A stretch of DNA of 64,000 nucleotides, from positions 3,910,001-3,974,000 of the forward strand of contig NZ_CP107841.1 in assembly GCF_036346855.1 (NCBI RefSeq). Reading direction: 5' to 3'. A model generated the notes under the pieces. It searched no databases, was not told where the DNA came from, and was given only the letters and a program-made list of their open reading frames with translations. The stretch is from Streptomyces europaeiscabiei (GTDB taxonomy: Bacteria > Actinomycetota > Actinomycetes > Streptomycetales > Streptomycetaceae). Position numbers and translations under genes: made by a program. The stretch's first letter is position 1. The number at the start of each line of letters is the position of its first letter. Positions 1 to 8,349 of the stretch are shown here, in pieces.

Positions 1-797
1 GCGCGGTGCGGGACGTCTGGCCGGGCGACGGGCCCCGGCCGCGCTGGGTGCACACGGCGAGCGCGGGCGTCGACCATCTGCTGGGCCCCGGGCTCGCCGC
101 CGACGAGGACACGGTGGTGACGAACGCGCGCGGGGTCTTCGACGCGCCGATCGCCGAGTACGTCGCCGCGCTCGTCCTGGCCATGGCCAAGGATCTGCCG
201 CGCAGCTGGGAGTTGCAGGGGCGGCGGGAGTGGCGGCACCGGGAGACGCTGCGGGTGGCGGGCGGGCGGGCCTGTGTGGTGGGGTCCGGGCCGATCGGTC
301 GGGCCGTCGCACGCCATCTCAAGGCCCTCGGCCTCCATACGGCCCTGGTCGGCCGGGCCGCGCGCGCCGGCGTCCACGGTCCGGAGGACCTCGACCGGCT
401 GCTGGCCCGCGCCGACTGGGTGATCGCGGCCGCGCCGCTGACGGAGGCCACGTACGGCATGTTCGACGCCCGGCGGTTCGGGGTCATGCAGCCGTCCGCA
501 CGGTTCGTGAATGTGGGGCGTGGGCAGCTCGTGGTGGAGGACGCGCTCGTCGAGGCGCTGCGGAAGCGGTGGATCGCGGGGGCGGCGCTGGATGTGTTCG
601 AGCGCGAACCGCTGGGTCCCGACGATCCGCTGTGGGAGGTGCCGGGGCTGATCGTCTCTCCCCACATGAGCGGGGACACGGTGGGGTGGCGGGACGAACT
701 CGGCGCCCAGTTCGTGGAGTTGTTCGAGCTGTGGGAGGCGGGAAAACCGCTTCCCAATGTGGTCGACAAGCAGCGCGGGTACGTACCCGGACACTGA
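1..797 (+). CDS. D-2-hydroxyacid dehydrogenase, N-terminus cut by window edge
   Basis: NAD(P)-dependent dehydrogenase of the D-isomer-specific 2-hydroxyacid family. About 264 residues are visible, against the usual 310-330, so the start lies before the window; the GTG at position 6 is probably internal. The Rossmann dinucleotide motif GSGPIGRAV is present. Later come NVGRGQLVVEDAL with the conserved Arg, then ALDVFEREPL with the Glu, and SPHMSGDT with the catalytic His, all in family order. The gene ends 20 bp before an amidase gene on the same strand and sits beside an ehu-type importer. It probably acts on a hydroxy- or keto-acid released from the imported compound; the substrate is inference. 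Confidence 0.85.
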   Translation, partial: AVRDVWPGDGPRPRWVHTASAGVDHLLGPGLAADEDTVVTNARGVFDAPIAEYVAALVLAMAKDLPRSWELQGRREWRHRETLRVAGGRACVVGSGPIGRAVARHLKALGLHTALVGRAARAGVHGPEDLDRLLARADWVIAAAPLTEATYGMFDARRFGVMQPSARFVNVGRGQLVVEDALVEALRKRWIAGAALDVFEREPLGPDDPLWEVPGLIVSPHMSGDTVGWRDELGAQFVELFELWEAGKPLPNVVDKQRGYVPGH

Positions 798-817
798 ACT
801 CCCCTGGGAGGGGCCAC

Positions 818-2227
818 ATGTCGGAGCCGACGCGATTGACGGAGCTGTCCGCCGTACGACTCGTCGAGGGGTATCGCAAGGGCGAGTTCAGCCCCGTGGA
901 GGTGGCGCGGGCGACGCTGGAGCGGGCCGAGCGGGTGCAGCCTGACGTGAACGCGTTCGTGCGCCTTGACGCCGAGCCGGCCCTCGCCCAGGCGCGGGAG
1001 TCGGAGGGGCGCTGGCGGCGCGGGGAGCCGGCCGGGGCGGTGGACGGGGTGCCGGTCACGGTGAAGGACATCCTGCTGATGCGGGGCGGGCCGACGCTGA
1101 AGGGCTCCAGAACGATCTCGGCTGCGGGTGGTTGGGACGAGGACGCGCCCTCCGTGGCCCGGCTGCGCGAGCACGGTGCCGTCTTCCTGGGGAAGACCAC
1201 GACACCCGAGTTCGGCTGGAAGGGCGTCACCGACTCGCCGCTGAGCGGGGTGACGCGGAATCCGTACGACCTCTCGCGTACGGCCGGGGGCTCCAGCGGG
1301 GGCGCCGCGGCGGCCGTGGCGCTCGGGGCGGGGCCGCTGGCGCTGGGCACGGACGGGGGTGGCAGCGTCCGTATCCCGGCCGCCTTCTGCGGGGTGTTCG
1401 GGCTGAAGCCGACGTACGGGCGGGTGCCGCTGTATCCCGCGAGCGCCTTCGGCACGCTGGCCCATGTGGGGCCGCTGACACGGGACGCGGCGGACGCCGC
1501 GCTGATGCTGGACGTCGTCTCCGGGCCCGACACGCGGGACTGGTCGGGGCTCGGGCCGGCGCCCGGGTCCTTCGTGGACGCGCTCGCCGGTGGGGTGCGG
1601 GGGCTGCGGGTCGCGTACTCGGCGTCGCTGGGCGGGCAGGTCGCCGTACAGCCGGACGTCGCCCTCGCGGTGCGGCAGGCCGTGGAGGGGCTCGCCGGGC
1701 TGGGGGCGTACGTCACCGAGGCCGACCCCGACTTCTCCGATCCCGTCGAGGCGTTCCACACGCTGTGGTTCAGCGGGGCGGCGCGGGTGACGCAGCGGCT
1801 GGGGGCGCGTGAGCGGACGGTGCTGGACCCCGGGTTGCGGGAGATCCGGGATCTCGGGGCGCGGCTGTCCGCGCTGGACTATCTGGCTGCGGTGGATGTG
1901 CGGATGGATCTCGGGCGGCGGATGGGGGCCTTCCATGAGCGGTACGACGTGCTGGTCACGCCCGCCCTGCCCGTGACGGCCTTCGAGGCGGGGGTGGAGG
2001 TGCCGGGTGGGTCCGGGCATCGGCGGTGGACGGGGTGGACGCCGTTCACGTATCCGTTCAACCTGACGCAGCAGCCTGCGGCGAGTGTGCCTGTGGGGGT
2101 GGATGGGGGTGGGCTGCCGGTGGGGGTTCAGGTGGTGGCGGCTCGGCATCGGGATGATGTGGTGTTGCGGGTGGGGCATGCGTTGTACGAGGCGGGGGTT
2201 GCGGGGGTGGTGCCGCCCCGGCTTTGA
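818..2227 (+). CDS. Amidase signature family hydrolase
   Basis: Amidase-signature enzyme of 469 aa, hydrolysing a C-N amide bond with a Ser-cisSer-Lys triad. The Lys is in VTVKD, about residue 87. The Gly/Ser-rich signature GGSSGGAAAA and the block GTDGGGSVRIPAA carry the cis-Ser and the nucleophile Ser. The length is normal for the family. The ATG at 818 was chosen because a purine-rich site, GGGAGGGG, lies just upstream and the signature domain starts at once. It is probably cotranscribed with the dehydrogenase before it. In this setting it could open or deacylate the imported solute, but the family is too promiscuous to name a substrate. Confidence 0.88.
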   Translation: MSEPTRLTELSAVRLVEGYRKGEFSPVEVARATLERAERVQPDVNAFVRLDAEPALAQARESEGRWRRGEPAGAVDGVPVTVKDILLMRGGPTLKGSRTISAAGGWDEDAPSVARLREHGAVFLGKTTTPEFGWKGVTDSPLSGVTRNPYDLSRTAGGSSGGAAAAVALGAGPLALGTDGGGSVRIPAAFCGVFGLKPTYGRVPLYPASAFGTLAHVGPLTRDAADAALMLDVVSGPDTRDWSGLGPAPGSFVDALAGGVRGLRVAYSASLGGQVAVQPDVALAVRQAVEGLAGLGAYVTEADPDFSDPVEAFHTLWFSGAARVTQRLGARERTVLDPGLREIRDLGARLSALDYLAAVDVRMDLGRRMGAFHERYDVLVTPALPVTAFEAGVEVPGGSGHRRWTGWTPFTYPFNLTQQPAASVPVGVDGGGLPVGVQVVAARHRDDVVLRVGHALYEAGVAGVVPPRL

Positions 2228-2322
2228 TCGCCCCCGCCGCCCCTACCCGTCCCATCCCCCAGGGGCGCTGCCCCTTCGACCCCGAGGGGGGGTGCGTTGT
2301 CGGGTGCGGGTGGCGTGTGGTT

Positions 2323-2450
2323 GGTCGCGCAGTTCCCCGCGCCCCTGAAGAGCAGGGGCTGCGCCCCGTGCTTTTCGGCCCGCAGGGCCGATGTCTGTCA
2401 GGCCCACAGGACCTGGTCTTTCAGGGGCGCGGGAAACTGCGCGAGCGACC
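2323..2450. repeat. Intergenic palindromic element, copy 1
   Basis: The left arm at 2323-2350 contains GCAGTTCCCCGCGCCCCTGA. The right arm at 2418-2450 carries its near-perfect reverse complement, TCAGGGGCGCGGGAAACTGC. About 70 bp of spacer separates them and itself contains short palindromes. Similar arms recur at 23530-23746, 29314-29347 and 32253-32362. The gap between the amidase and the DUF3830 gene holds nothing else I can support. The genes converge here, so the hairpin may act as a terminator. Confidence 0.75.
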
Positions 2451-2511
2451 ACGAACCCACCCGCACCCGCCGACGCTCCCGCACCCCCGGGCCATTGGGC
2501 GCCCCGCACCG

Positions 2512-3006
2512 TCATGCCCGGCTGAACCGCAGGCTCTCCCCCAGCGCCCCCGCCCTCCACAGGTCGTTGCACGCCTCCGCCATCTCGTCCAGGCCCGACA
2601 TCACCTGGCCCCAGACGATGCCCGGCACCCAGCCCACATCGCCGTTGAGCAGCAGGTTGTTGCGTTCGTAGAAGAGGGCCAGGTCGACGAGGGTCGTGCC
2701 GGGGCGGACCTCGCGGTCGTAGCCGTACGCGTTCGTCGCCAGTTCCGTGCCGGCGAAGGAGAAGTAGCAGAGGTCGCCGGGGATGGGCGTGACGGTGGGG
2801 TTCTCCAGGGGCGGCTCGCGGTCGGCGAAGGGTGGGAAGAGGGCGTAGATCTCGTTGCGGGCGTACTTGGCGTGGTAGACGTCACCGGACAGGGGCAGGG
2901 CGTCCCACACCGCCGCGCAGGTGACCGGCGCGCGGTCGTCCAGCAACCGGGCCGTGCAGCGGACCCCGCGCCGGTCGAGCGCGATCTCGACGTGCCGTTC
3001 CGCCAT
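2512..3006 (-). CDS. DUF3830 family protein (cyclophilin-like fold)
   Basis: Protein of 164 aa without signal peptide or membrane segment. The N-terminal strand (MAERHVEIALDRRGVRCTARL), the stretch with ALPLSGDVYHAKYARNEIY and the conserved FAGTELATNAYGYD segment match my memory of DUF3830, a family with a cyclophilin-like barrel. Such genes often sit beside amidases and ABC importers for ectoine-like or cyclic-amide solutes. The gene is on the minus strand between the amidase and ehuB and is divergent from ehuB, with 147 bp between them. The molecular function is unknown. Confidence 0.7.
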   Translation of the reverse strand: MAERHVEIALDRRGVRCTARLLDDRAPVTCAAVWDALPLSGDVYHAKYARNEIYALFPPFADREPPLENPTVTPIPGDLCYFSFAGTELATNAYGYDREVRPGTTLVDLALFYERNNLLLNGDVGWVPGIVWGQVMSGLDEMAEACNDLWRAGALGESLRFSRA

Positions 3007-3153
3007 CGACGCCTCCTTGCATCATCACGTCCGTCCGGTGGCGCCTGCCCCGTGGCCCGGGCCTCAACCCCGACCGTTCGCCGCGGGCACCGGTGCGTGA
3101 AGGACCGGAAAAGACCTGGCATACCCGTTGCCGCCTCGGGTAGCCGCGCGGCC

Positions 3154-4089
3154 ATGGCTCGATTGCACGCACACGACAGGAAAAGCCGACATCCCAGCAG
3201 ACCCGGCATCCCCCGCCGCACCCTGCTCACCGGCACCGCAGCCCTGGTCAGTACGGGCGCGGTGGTCGGTGCGAGCAGCGGGTGCAGCCGGGTGGCGACC
3301 GCGGACACCGGCGACGGCGGACAGCTGTTGCAGCAGCTGCGGGCGAAGGGCACCGTCCGGCTGGGCATCGCGGGTGAGCAGCCGTACGGCTACATAGGCA
3401 AGGACGGCGAGATCACGGGCTCCGCGCCGGCCATCGCGACGCGGATCTTCCGCAGACTCGGCGTCGATCACGTCGAACCGTTCCCGACCGAGTTCGGTTC
3501 GCTGATCTTCGGGCTGAACTCCCTGCAGTTCGACGTGGTCGCCGCCGGCATGTACATCAACCCGGAGCGCTGTGAGCAGGTGCTCTTCGCCGACCCCGAG
3601 TACCAGATGAAGGACGCCTTCATCGTGCCCAAGGGGAACCCGAAGAAGCTGCGCACCTACGCCGACATCGCGCGGACCGGGGCCCGTATGGCGACCGGCA
3701 TCGGCTACGCGGAGATCGACTACGCCGAAGCGGCCGGGGTGAAGAAGATCGACACCCTGCCCGACCAGCTGGCCGGTCTCCTCGCCGTCGAACAGGGCCG
3801 GGTCGACGTGTTCGCGGGCACCGCCGTCACCGTGCGGAACGTGGTCGAGCAGACCGGGAGCACGAAGGCGGAGGCGACCGACGAGGTCACCCCGATCGTG
3901 GACGGCAAGCCGGTCGTCGACGTCGGCGGGTTCGCGTTCCGCATGCCCGAGCGGAATCTTCGGGACGCCTTCAACCGCGAGCTGCACAAGATGAAGCGGA
4001 GCGGGGAGCTGCTGGAGGTCATGCGGCCCTTCGGGTTCACGAAGGACCAGATGACCGACATCAGGGCAGAGGAGAAGTGCCGCCCATGA
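3154..4089 (+). CDS. ehuB: EhuB-type ectoine/hydroxyectoine ABC transporter substrate-binding lipoprotein
   Basis: Extracytoplasmic solute receptor of 311 aa. The N-terminus has a twin-arginine motif (PRRTLLTG), a hydrophobic stretch and a lipobox ending in SSGC, so it is probably a Tat-exported lipoprotein. The body is an SBP_bac_3 fold starting at TVRLGIAGEQPYGYIGKDG. The stretch FGSLIFGLNSLQFDVVAAGM followed by PERCEQV is characteristic of EhuB, as are the late DGKPV and PFGFT segments. The ATG at 3154 was chosen because the leader starts there, although no strong ribosome site is visible. The stop overlaps the start of ehuC (ATGA). The substrate class rests on family likeness only. Confidence 0.85.
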   Translation: MARLHAHDRKSRHPSRPGIPRRTLLTGTAALVSTGAVVGASSGCSRVATADTGDGGQLLQQLRAKGTVRLGIAGEQPYGYIGKDGEITGSAPAIATRIFRRLGVDHVEPFPTEFGSLIFGLNSLQFDVVAAGMYINPERCEQVLFADPEYQMKDAFIVPKGNPKKLRTYADIARTGARMATGIGYAEIDYAEAAGVKKIDTLPDQLAGLLAVEQGRVDVFAGTAVTVRNVVEQTGSTKAEATDEVTPIVDGKPVVDVGGFAFRMPERNLRDAFNRELHKMKRSGELLEVMRPFGFTKDQMTDIRAEEKCRP

Positions 4090-4961
4090 GTGCCATGAAC
4101 GACATGACCGCCATGGGTTCCGTGAGTGCCGTGAGCGCCATGAACGAGGTGACCGCCGCCGGTTTCCTCGACGGATTCACCTTCAGCTCGGGCCTGTGGG
4201 AACTGCTCCTGCGCGGTGTGTGGATCACCGTCCAGCTGACCGTGTACGGCGCGGCCCTCGGTGCGGCCGTCGCCTTCGCCGTGGGGCTCGCCCGGCAGCA
4301 CCGGCTGTGGATCGTGCGGCTGGTGGCGGGCGCGTACTTCGAGATCTTCCGCGGCACCTCCGCCCTGGTCCTGATGATCTGGGTGTTCTTCGTGGTGCCA
4401 CTGACCTTCGGCTGGCAGCTCGTCCCGATGTGGGCCGCCGTGCTCACCCTCGGCTGCACGTACGGCGCGTACGGCTCGGAGATCGTGCGGGGCGCGGTGG
4501 CCGCGGTGCCGGCGGCGCAGCGCGAGGCGGGGGTGGCGCTGAGCTTCACGCCCGCCCAGCGGATGCGGAAGATCGTGCTGCCGCAGGCCTGGCCGGAGAT
4601 GGTGCCGCCCTTCTGCAATCTGCTCATCGAGCTGCTGAAGGGCACGGCCCTGGTGTCCGTGCTCGGTGTCGCCGACACGACGTTCGCCGCCCAGCTGGTG
4701 CGCAACGCCACCGGGCAGAGCGCGCCCGTCTACACGGTGATCCTCGTCATGTACTTCGTCCTCGCCTTCGCCATCACCCGGGTGATGCGGCAGGTCGAGC
4801 GGCGGGCCAAGGCCGGCGTCGGCCGGGCCCCCGCGAAGGGCGTCCCCGGGCCGCGCGAGGCCGTCGCCGGGCGCCCCCAGGACCTGGCCGCAGCGGGTGC
4901 GGGAACAGGAACGGGAACAGGAACGGCCGCGAAGACGTCCGCCCCCGGAGGTGCCTCATGA
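4086..4961 (+). CDS. ehuC: EhuC-type amino-acid-family ABC permease
   Basis: Inner-membrane permease of 291 aa (HisM/GlnP type) with about five hydrophobic segments. The EAA loop is recognisable as AAVPAAQREAGVALSFTPAQ followed by ILPQAWPEMVPP. Translation is coupled to ehuB (ATGA overlap), with GGAG about 12 bp upstream. An odd Met-rich leader, MSAMNDMTAMGSVSAVSAMN, precedes the first hydrophobic region and may mean the true start is an internal ATG. The C-terminus is an extended Ala/Gly/Thr-rich tail with a GTGTGTG run, probably disordered. It pairs with EhuD to form the channel. Confidence 0.85.
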   Translation: MSAMNDMTAMGSVSAVSAMNEVTAAGFLDGFTFSSGLWELLLRGVWITVQLTVYGAALGAAVAFAVGLARQHRLWIVRLVAGAYFEIFRGTSALVLMIWVFFVVPLTFGWQLVPMWAAVLTLGCTYGAYGSEIVRGAVAAVPAAQREAGVALSFTPAQRMRKIVLPQAWPEMVPPFCNLLIELLKGTALVSVLGVADTTFAAQLVRNATGQSAPVYTVILVMYFVLAFAITRVMRQVERRAKAGVGRAPAKGVPGPREAVAGRPQDLAAAGAGTGTGTGTAAKTSAPGGAS

Positions 4962-5608
4962 AGTGGGACTGGTCCACACTGGGCGACTTCATGCCGGCCT
5001 TCCGGGACGGCGTACTGGTCACCCTGCAAGCCCTTCTCTGGGGCGCACTGCTCGCCTTCTCCCTCGGCCTGGTCTGGGCCCTCGCCCAGCGCTCGAAGCT
5101 GAAGGTGGTGCGCTGGCCGGTCAAGGCGGTCACGGAGTTCATCCGCAACACCCCGCTGCTGGTCCAGCTGTTCTTCCTCTTCTACGTACTGCCCGAGTGG
5201 GGCCTGACCCTGTCCGCGCTGGCCACCGGCGTGCTCGGCCTCGGGCTGCACTACTCGACGTACACCGCCGAGGTGTACCGCGCCGGTATCGACGGGGTGC
5301 CCGCCGGCCAGTGGGAGGCGGCGACGGCGCTCAGCCTGCCGCGCTCGCGCACCTGGACCGCGGTGATCCTGCCGCAGGCGCTGCGCCGGGTCGTGCCCGC
5401 CCTCGGCAACTACGTCATCGCGATGCTGAAGGACTCGCCGATGCTGATGACCATCGGTGTGCTGGAGATGCTCGGCGAGGCCCGCCAGTTCGGCTCCCAG
5501 ACCTTCCAGATGAACGAGGCCATCGTGACCGTCGGCATCGCCTTCATCGTCATCGCGTACCCCGCCTCCCTCCTCCTGCGAGCCCTGGAGCGTCGTCTTG
5601 TCCGCTGA
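4958..5608 (+). CDS. ehuD: EhuD-type amino-acid-family ABC permease
   Basis: Second membrane permease of 216 aa, a typical length. Conserved blocks are TEFIRNTPLLVQLFFLFYVLP, cut here after the first hydrophobic helices, and the EAA loop GVPAGQWEAATALSLPRSRT followed by ILPQALRRVVPALGNY. The start overlaps the ehuC stop by 4 bp (ATGA) with GGAGG just upstream. It forms a heterodimeric channel with EhuC for solute captured by EhuB. Confidence 0.87.
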   Translation: MKWDWSTLGDFMPAFRDGVLVTLQALLWGALLAFSLGLVWALAQRSKLKVVRWPVKAVTEFIRNTPLLVQLFFLFYVLPEWGLTLSALATGVLGLGLHYSTYTAEVYRAGIDGVPAGQWEAATALSLPRSRTWTAVILPQALRRVVPALGNYVIAMLKDSPMLMTIGVLEMLGEARQFGSQTFQMNEAIVTVGIAFIVIAYPASLLLRALERRLVR

Positions 5609-6395
5609 CACCCCGCTGATGAAGGAACCCGAGTCGCCCGGTACACGTCCGGCCGACACCGGTGAACTGATCCGCTTCGAGAACGTGACCAAACGATTCG
5701 GCAGCAACACCGTCCTCGACCGGCTGGACTTCTCGGTCGACGCCGGCAAGCACGTCACGCTGATCGGCCCGTCCGGCTCCGGCAAGACGACGATCCTGCG
5801 GCTGCTGATGACTCTCACCAAGCCCGACGAGGGGCGGATCACCGTCGGCGGGCAGCAGCTGTACCCGGCGAGCGACAAGCAGTGCCGTGAGGTCCGCAAG
5901 AACATCGGGATGGTGTTCCAGCAGTTCAACCTCTTCCCGAACATGAAGGTGCTGCGGAACATCACCGAGGCGCCCGTCAACGTCCTCGGGCTCTCCAAGG
6001 ACGAGGCCGAGGCGCGCGCCCGCGAGCTGCTCGACCTCGTGGGGCTCGCCGACAAGTGCGACTCCTACCCGAGCCAGCTCTCCGGCGGGCAGCAGCAGCG
6101 GGTGGCGATCGCGCGGGCGCTGGCGATGCGCCCGCAGGTGCTGCTCCTCGACGAGGTGACGTCCGCGCTCGACCCCGAGCTGGTCGCGGGCGTCCTCGAC
6201 CTGCTCGGCGACATCGCCCGCACCACCGACATCACGATGCTCTGCGTGACCCACGAGATGAACTTCGCCCGGGACATCTCGGACCAAGTTCTGATGTTCG
6301 ATTCTGGCCAGGTGATCGAGTCGGGCAGCCCCGAGCAGATCTTCGGCGATCCGTCGCACGAACGAACGCGCGAGTTCCTGAGCGCGGTCATCTGA
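5598..6395 (+). CDS. ehuA: EhuA-type ABC transporter ATPase
   Basis: Cytoplasmic ATPase of the polar amino-acid family, 265 aa. It has the Walker A motif GPSGSGKTT, Q-loop region GMVFQQFNLFPNM, signature LSGGQQQRVAIARAL, Walker B VLLLDEVTSALDPE and switch region CVTHEM. The TTG at 5598 was chosen because GGAG lies 7 bp upstream and it overlaps the end of ehuD; ATG 5619 is an alternative. It completes the ehuBCDA operon, which has no gaps between genes. Confidence 0.88.
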   Translation: MSADTPLMKEPESPGTRPADTGELIRFENVTKRFGSNTVLDRLDFSVDAGKHVTLIGPSGSGKTTILRLLMTLTKPDEGRITVGGQQLYPASDKQCREVRKNIGMVFQQFNLFPNMKVLRNITEAPVNVLGLSKDEAEARARELLDLVGLADKCDSYPSQLSGGQQQRVAIARALAMRPQVLLLDEVTSALDPELVAGVLDLLGDIARTTDITMLCVTHEMNFARDISDQVLMFDSGQVIESGSPEQIFGDPSHERTREFLSAVI

Positions 6396-6458
6396 CTACA
6401 CCGAGTGAACGGGGTAACGCGTGGGAACATGCGAGGTCCACCCGCCGGGCCATGCCTT

Positions 6459-6470
6459 TGGCATATGCCA
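6459..6470. promoter_or_regulatory. Perfect 12-bp palindrome upstream of the IclR gene
   Basis: TGGCATATGCCA is a perfect palindrome in the 214-bp gap between ehuA and the IclR gene. It lies about 140 bp before the regulator start. Its size fits an operator for an IclR-type dimer, possibly autoregulatory. Binding is inference. Confidence 0.4.
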
Positions 6471-6609
6471 GAGTGCTGGTCCGGCAGTTGGGAGGCCCGA
6501 GGGCCCGGGGAATTTCTCGTGAACAACCCCTCCACGCAGGGCTCTTGGGCCGTATCGTGGGAAACGGCAAGCTGTCCGAAAAACGGCCCGAGAAGCGCAG
6601 GGGGAAACC

Positions 6610-7368
6610 GTGGCGCTCAAGCACGAGCCGACCGCGCCGTACCACTCGGCCCAGGACGCCCTGCGCGTCCTGGAGACGGTGGCGCAGCACGCAGGTGGCG
6701 TCACCGACGCCGAGATCGCCCGTCGCACCGGCGTCGACAGCGAGCGCCTGACCGCGCTCCTGCGGATGCTACGTCGCGAGGGATACGTGGAGCAGACCAC
6801 CGACGGCGCCTACGTCACCGGTGCCGCGTTCGCCCGGCTGGGCTCCGCGGAGGGTCATGACCAGGCCCTGCGCGAGCAGCTCCAGCACACCCTCGACCGG
6901 CTGCGCGACTCGGTGGGCGCCGCCGTCTACATCACCCGATACCTGGACGGCGAGATCCAGGTCACCGGCTGGGCCGACGGCCCGGCCATGCCCGCGGTCC
7001 ACGAGTGGGTCGACTTCCGCTCCTCCGCCCATGCCACCGCCTTCGGCAAGGGCCTGCTGGGGCAGCTCGACCTCAACGGCCGCCGTGACCATCTCTCGCG
7101 CCACCGCCCGGCCCGGCTCACCGCCCGCACGATCACCAACGAGAAGGTGCTGCTGAGCAAGCTCGACGCCCAGACACCCACGGTCCCGGTCCTCGACCTC
7201 CAGGAGTACGCGCCGGGCACGGTCTGCGCGGCGGTCCCCATCACCGCGGGCTCCGCCGTCGGCTGCCTCGCGCTGTCGCTCCCTCTGGAACACGCGCACC
7301 GGTTGCGCGCGGCGGCGCACACGCTGAACCGGGGAGCGGCACCGGTACTGCTCTCCTTGGCGATCTAG
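6610..7368 (+). CDS. IclR-family transcriptional regulator
   Basis: DNA-binding regulator of 252 aa. The N-terminal winged helix (residues about 10-70: ALRVLETVAQHAGGVTDAEI, then ARRTGVDSERLTALLRMLRR) is followed by an IclR-type effector domain. Typical marks are HATAFGKGLL and the late GTVCAAVPI and AVGCLALSLPL strands. The GTG at 6610 is preceded by AGGGGG. Its place directly after ehuBCDA suggests that it controls uptake and catabolism of the solute. The IclR family includes both activators and repressors, and the sequence does not say which. Confidence 0.85.
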   Translation: MALKHEPTAPYHSAQDALRVLETVAQHAGGVTDAEIARRTGVDSERLTALLRMLRREGYVEQTTDGAYVTGAAFARLGSAEGHDQALREQLQHTLDRLRDSVGAAVYITRYLDGEIQVTGWADGPAMPAVHEWVDFRSSAHATAFGKGLLGQLDLNGRRDHLSRHRPARLTARTITNEKVLLSKLDAQTPTVPVLDLQEYAPGTVCAAVPITAGSAVGCLALSLPLEHAHRLRAAAHTLNRGAAPVLLSLAI

Positions 7369-7483
7369 ACACGCGGGGACCTACGGAGATCCAGCTCACG
7401 TTTAACTGGTCGAAGGCACCCCTACGGACCAGGTAGTATTTTCTCTGTCGCCAGCCGCCGAAGGCGGAAGAGCGACAGAGTCT

Positions 7484-7557
7484 GCGCCGCTAGCTCAGTT
7501 GGTTAGAGCAGCTGACTCTTAATCAGCGGGTCCGGGGTTCGAGTCCCTGGCGGCGCA
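7484..7557 (+). tRNA. tRNA-Lys (CTT), copy 1
   Basis: Cloverleaf of 74 nt. The acceptor stem GCGCCGC pairs with GCGGCGC. The D-loop is AGCTCAGTTGGTTAGAGC, the anticodon loop ACTCTTAAT carries CTT, and the T-arm TCCGGGGTTCGAGTCCC is complete. CCA is not encoded here. A TAGTAT hexamer about 50 bp upstream is a reasonable -10 box. The sequence is identical to the copy at 19029-19102. Confidence 0.95.
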
Positions 7558-7561
7558 CAAT

Positions 7562-7612
7562 GACGATGGCGGGGCATGTTCGCAGAAAGCGCGAACCTGC
7601 CTCGCCATCGTC
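7562..7612 (+). terminator. Hairpin terminator after tRNA-Lys copy 1
   Basis: The 22-nt arms at 7562-7583 and 7591-7612 pair with about three mismatches: GACGATGGCG at one end pairs with CGCCATCGTC at the other. A T-rich stretch ending in GTTTTT follows near 7628. It lies 5 bp after the tRNA. Confidence 0.8.
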
Positions 7613-7695
7613 GTTCTCGCCATCGTCGTTTTTGCGCGGCTCCGCCGCGCGCCGTGGGGGCTCCGCCACCCACACCCCCTTCCGCCGTGCGGGCC

Positions 7696-8349
7696 TCAGC
7701 CTCGCAGGTACGCCAAGACCGCCAGCACCCGTCGATGTGTGTCCGCCGCCGGCGGCAGGTCCAGCTTCCCCAGGATGTTGCCGATGTGCTTGCCGACGGC
7801 CGCCTCGGTGACGACCATGGCGCGGGCGATCGCCCCGTTCGACTTGCCCTCGGCGACCAGGGCCAGCACTTCCCGCTCGCGCGGGGTGAGCGCCGTCAGC
7901 GGATCACGCCGGCGCCGCAGCAGCTGCCGTACGACCTCGGGGTCGACGACCGTGCCGCCGGCCGCGACCCGCTGCACCGCCTCCGCGAACTGTTCGACCT
8001 GGCCGATGCGGTCCTTGAGGAGATAGCCGACGCCGGTGCCGTCGCCGGTGTCCAACAGCTCGGCGGCGTAGGCCCGTTGGACGTACTGGCTGAGGACGAG
8101 GACGGGCAGGGAGGGGTCCGCCGCGCGTAGTTCGAGGGCGGCGCGCAGGCCTTCGTCCGTGAGGCCGGGCGGCATCCGCACGTCGGTGACGACGAGGTCG
8201 GGGGCGTACGACGTCACGGCCGCCGTCAGCGCCTCCGCGTCCCCGACCGCCGCGACGACCTCGTGGCCGAACCGGGTCAGGACGCCGACGAGTCCTTCCC
8301 GCAGCAGCACGCTGTCCTCGGCGAGCACGATCTTCAGCGCTGCGGGCAC
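7696..8349 (-). CDS. NarL/LuxR-family response regulator
   Basis: Response regulator of 217 aa. The receiver domain begins KIVLAEDSVLLREG with acidic residues and has the phospho-acceptor in DLVVTDVRMPP. The conserved Lys lies in YLLKDR. A C-terminal LuxR helix-turn-helix follows: LTPREREVLALVAEGKSN and VTEAAVGKHIGNILGKLDL. The GTG at 8349 was chosen because the receiver fold starts there and it overlaps the 3' end of the sensor kinase gene by 16 bp. It is the partner of that kinase; the regulon is unknown. Confidence 0.88.
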   Translation of the reverse strand: MPAALKIVLAEDSVLLREGLVGVLTRFGHEVVAAVGDAEALTAAVTSYAPDLVVTDVRMPPGLTDEGLRAALELRAADPSLPVLVLSQYVQRAYAAELLDTGDGTGVGYLLKDRIGQVEQFAEAVQRVAAGGTVVDPEVVRQLLRRRRDPLTALTPREREVLALVAEGKSNGAIARAMVVTEAAVGKHIGNILGKLDLPPAADTHRRVLAVLAYLRG

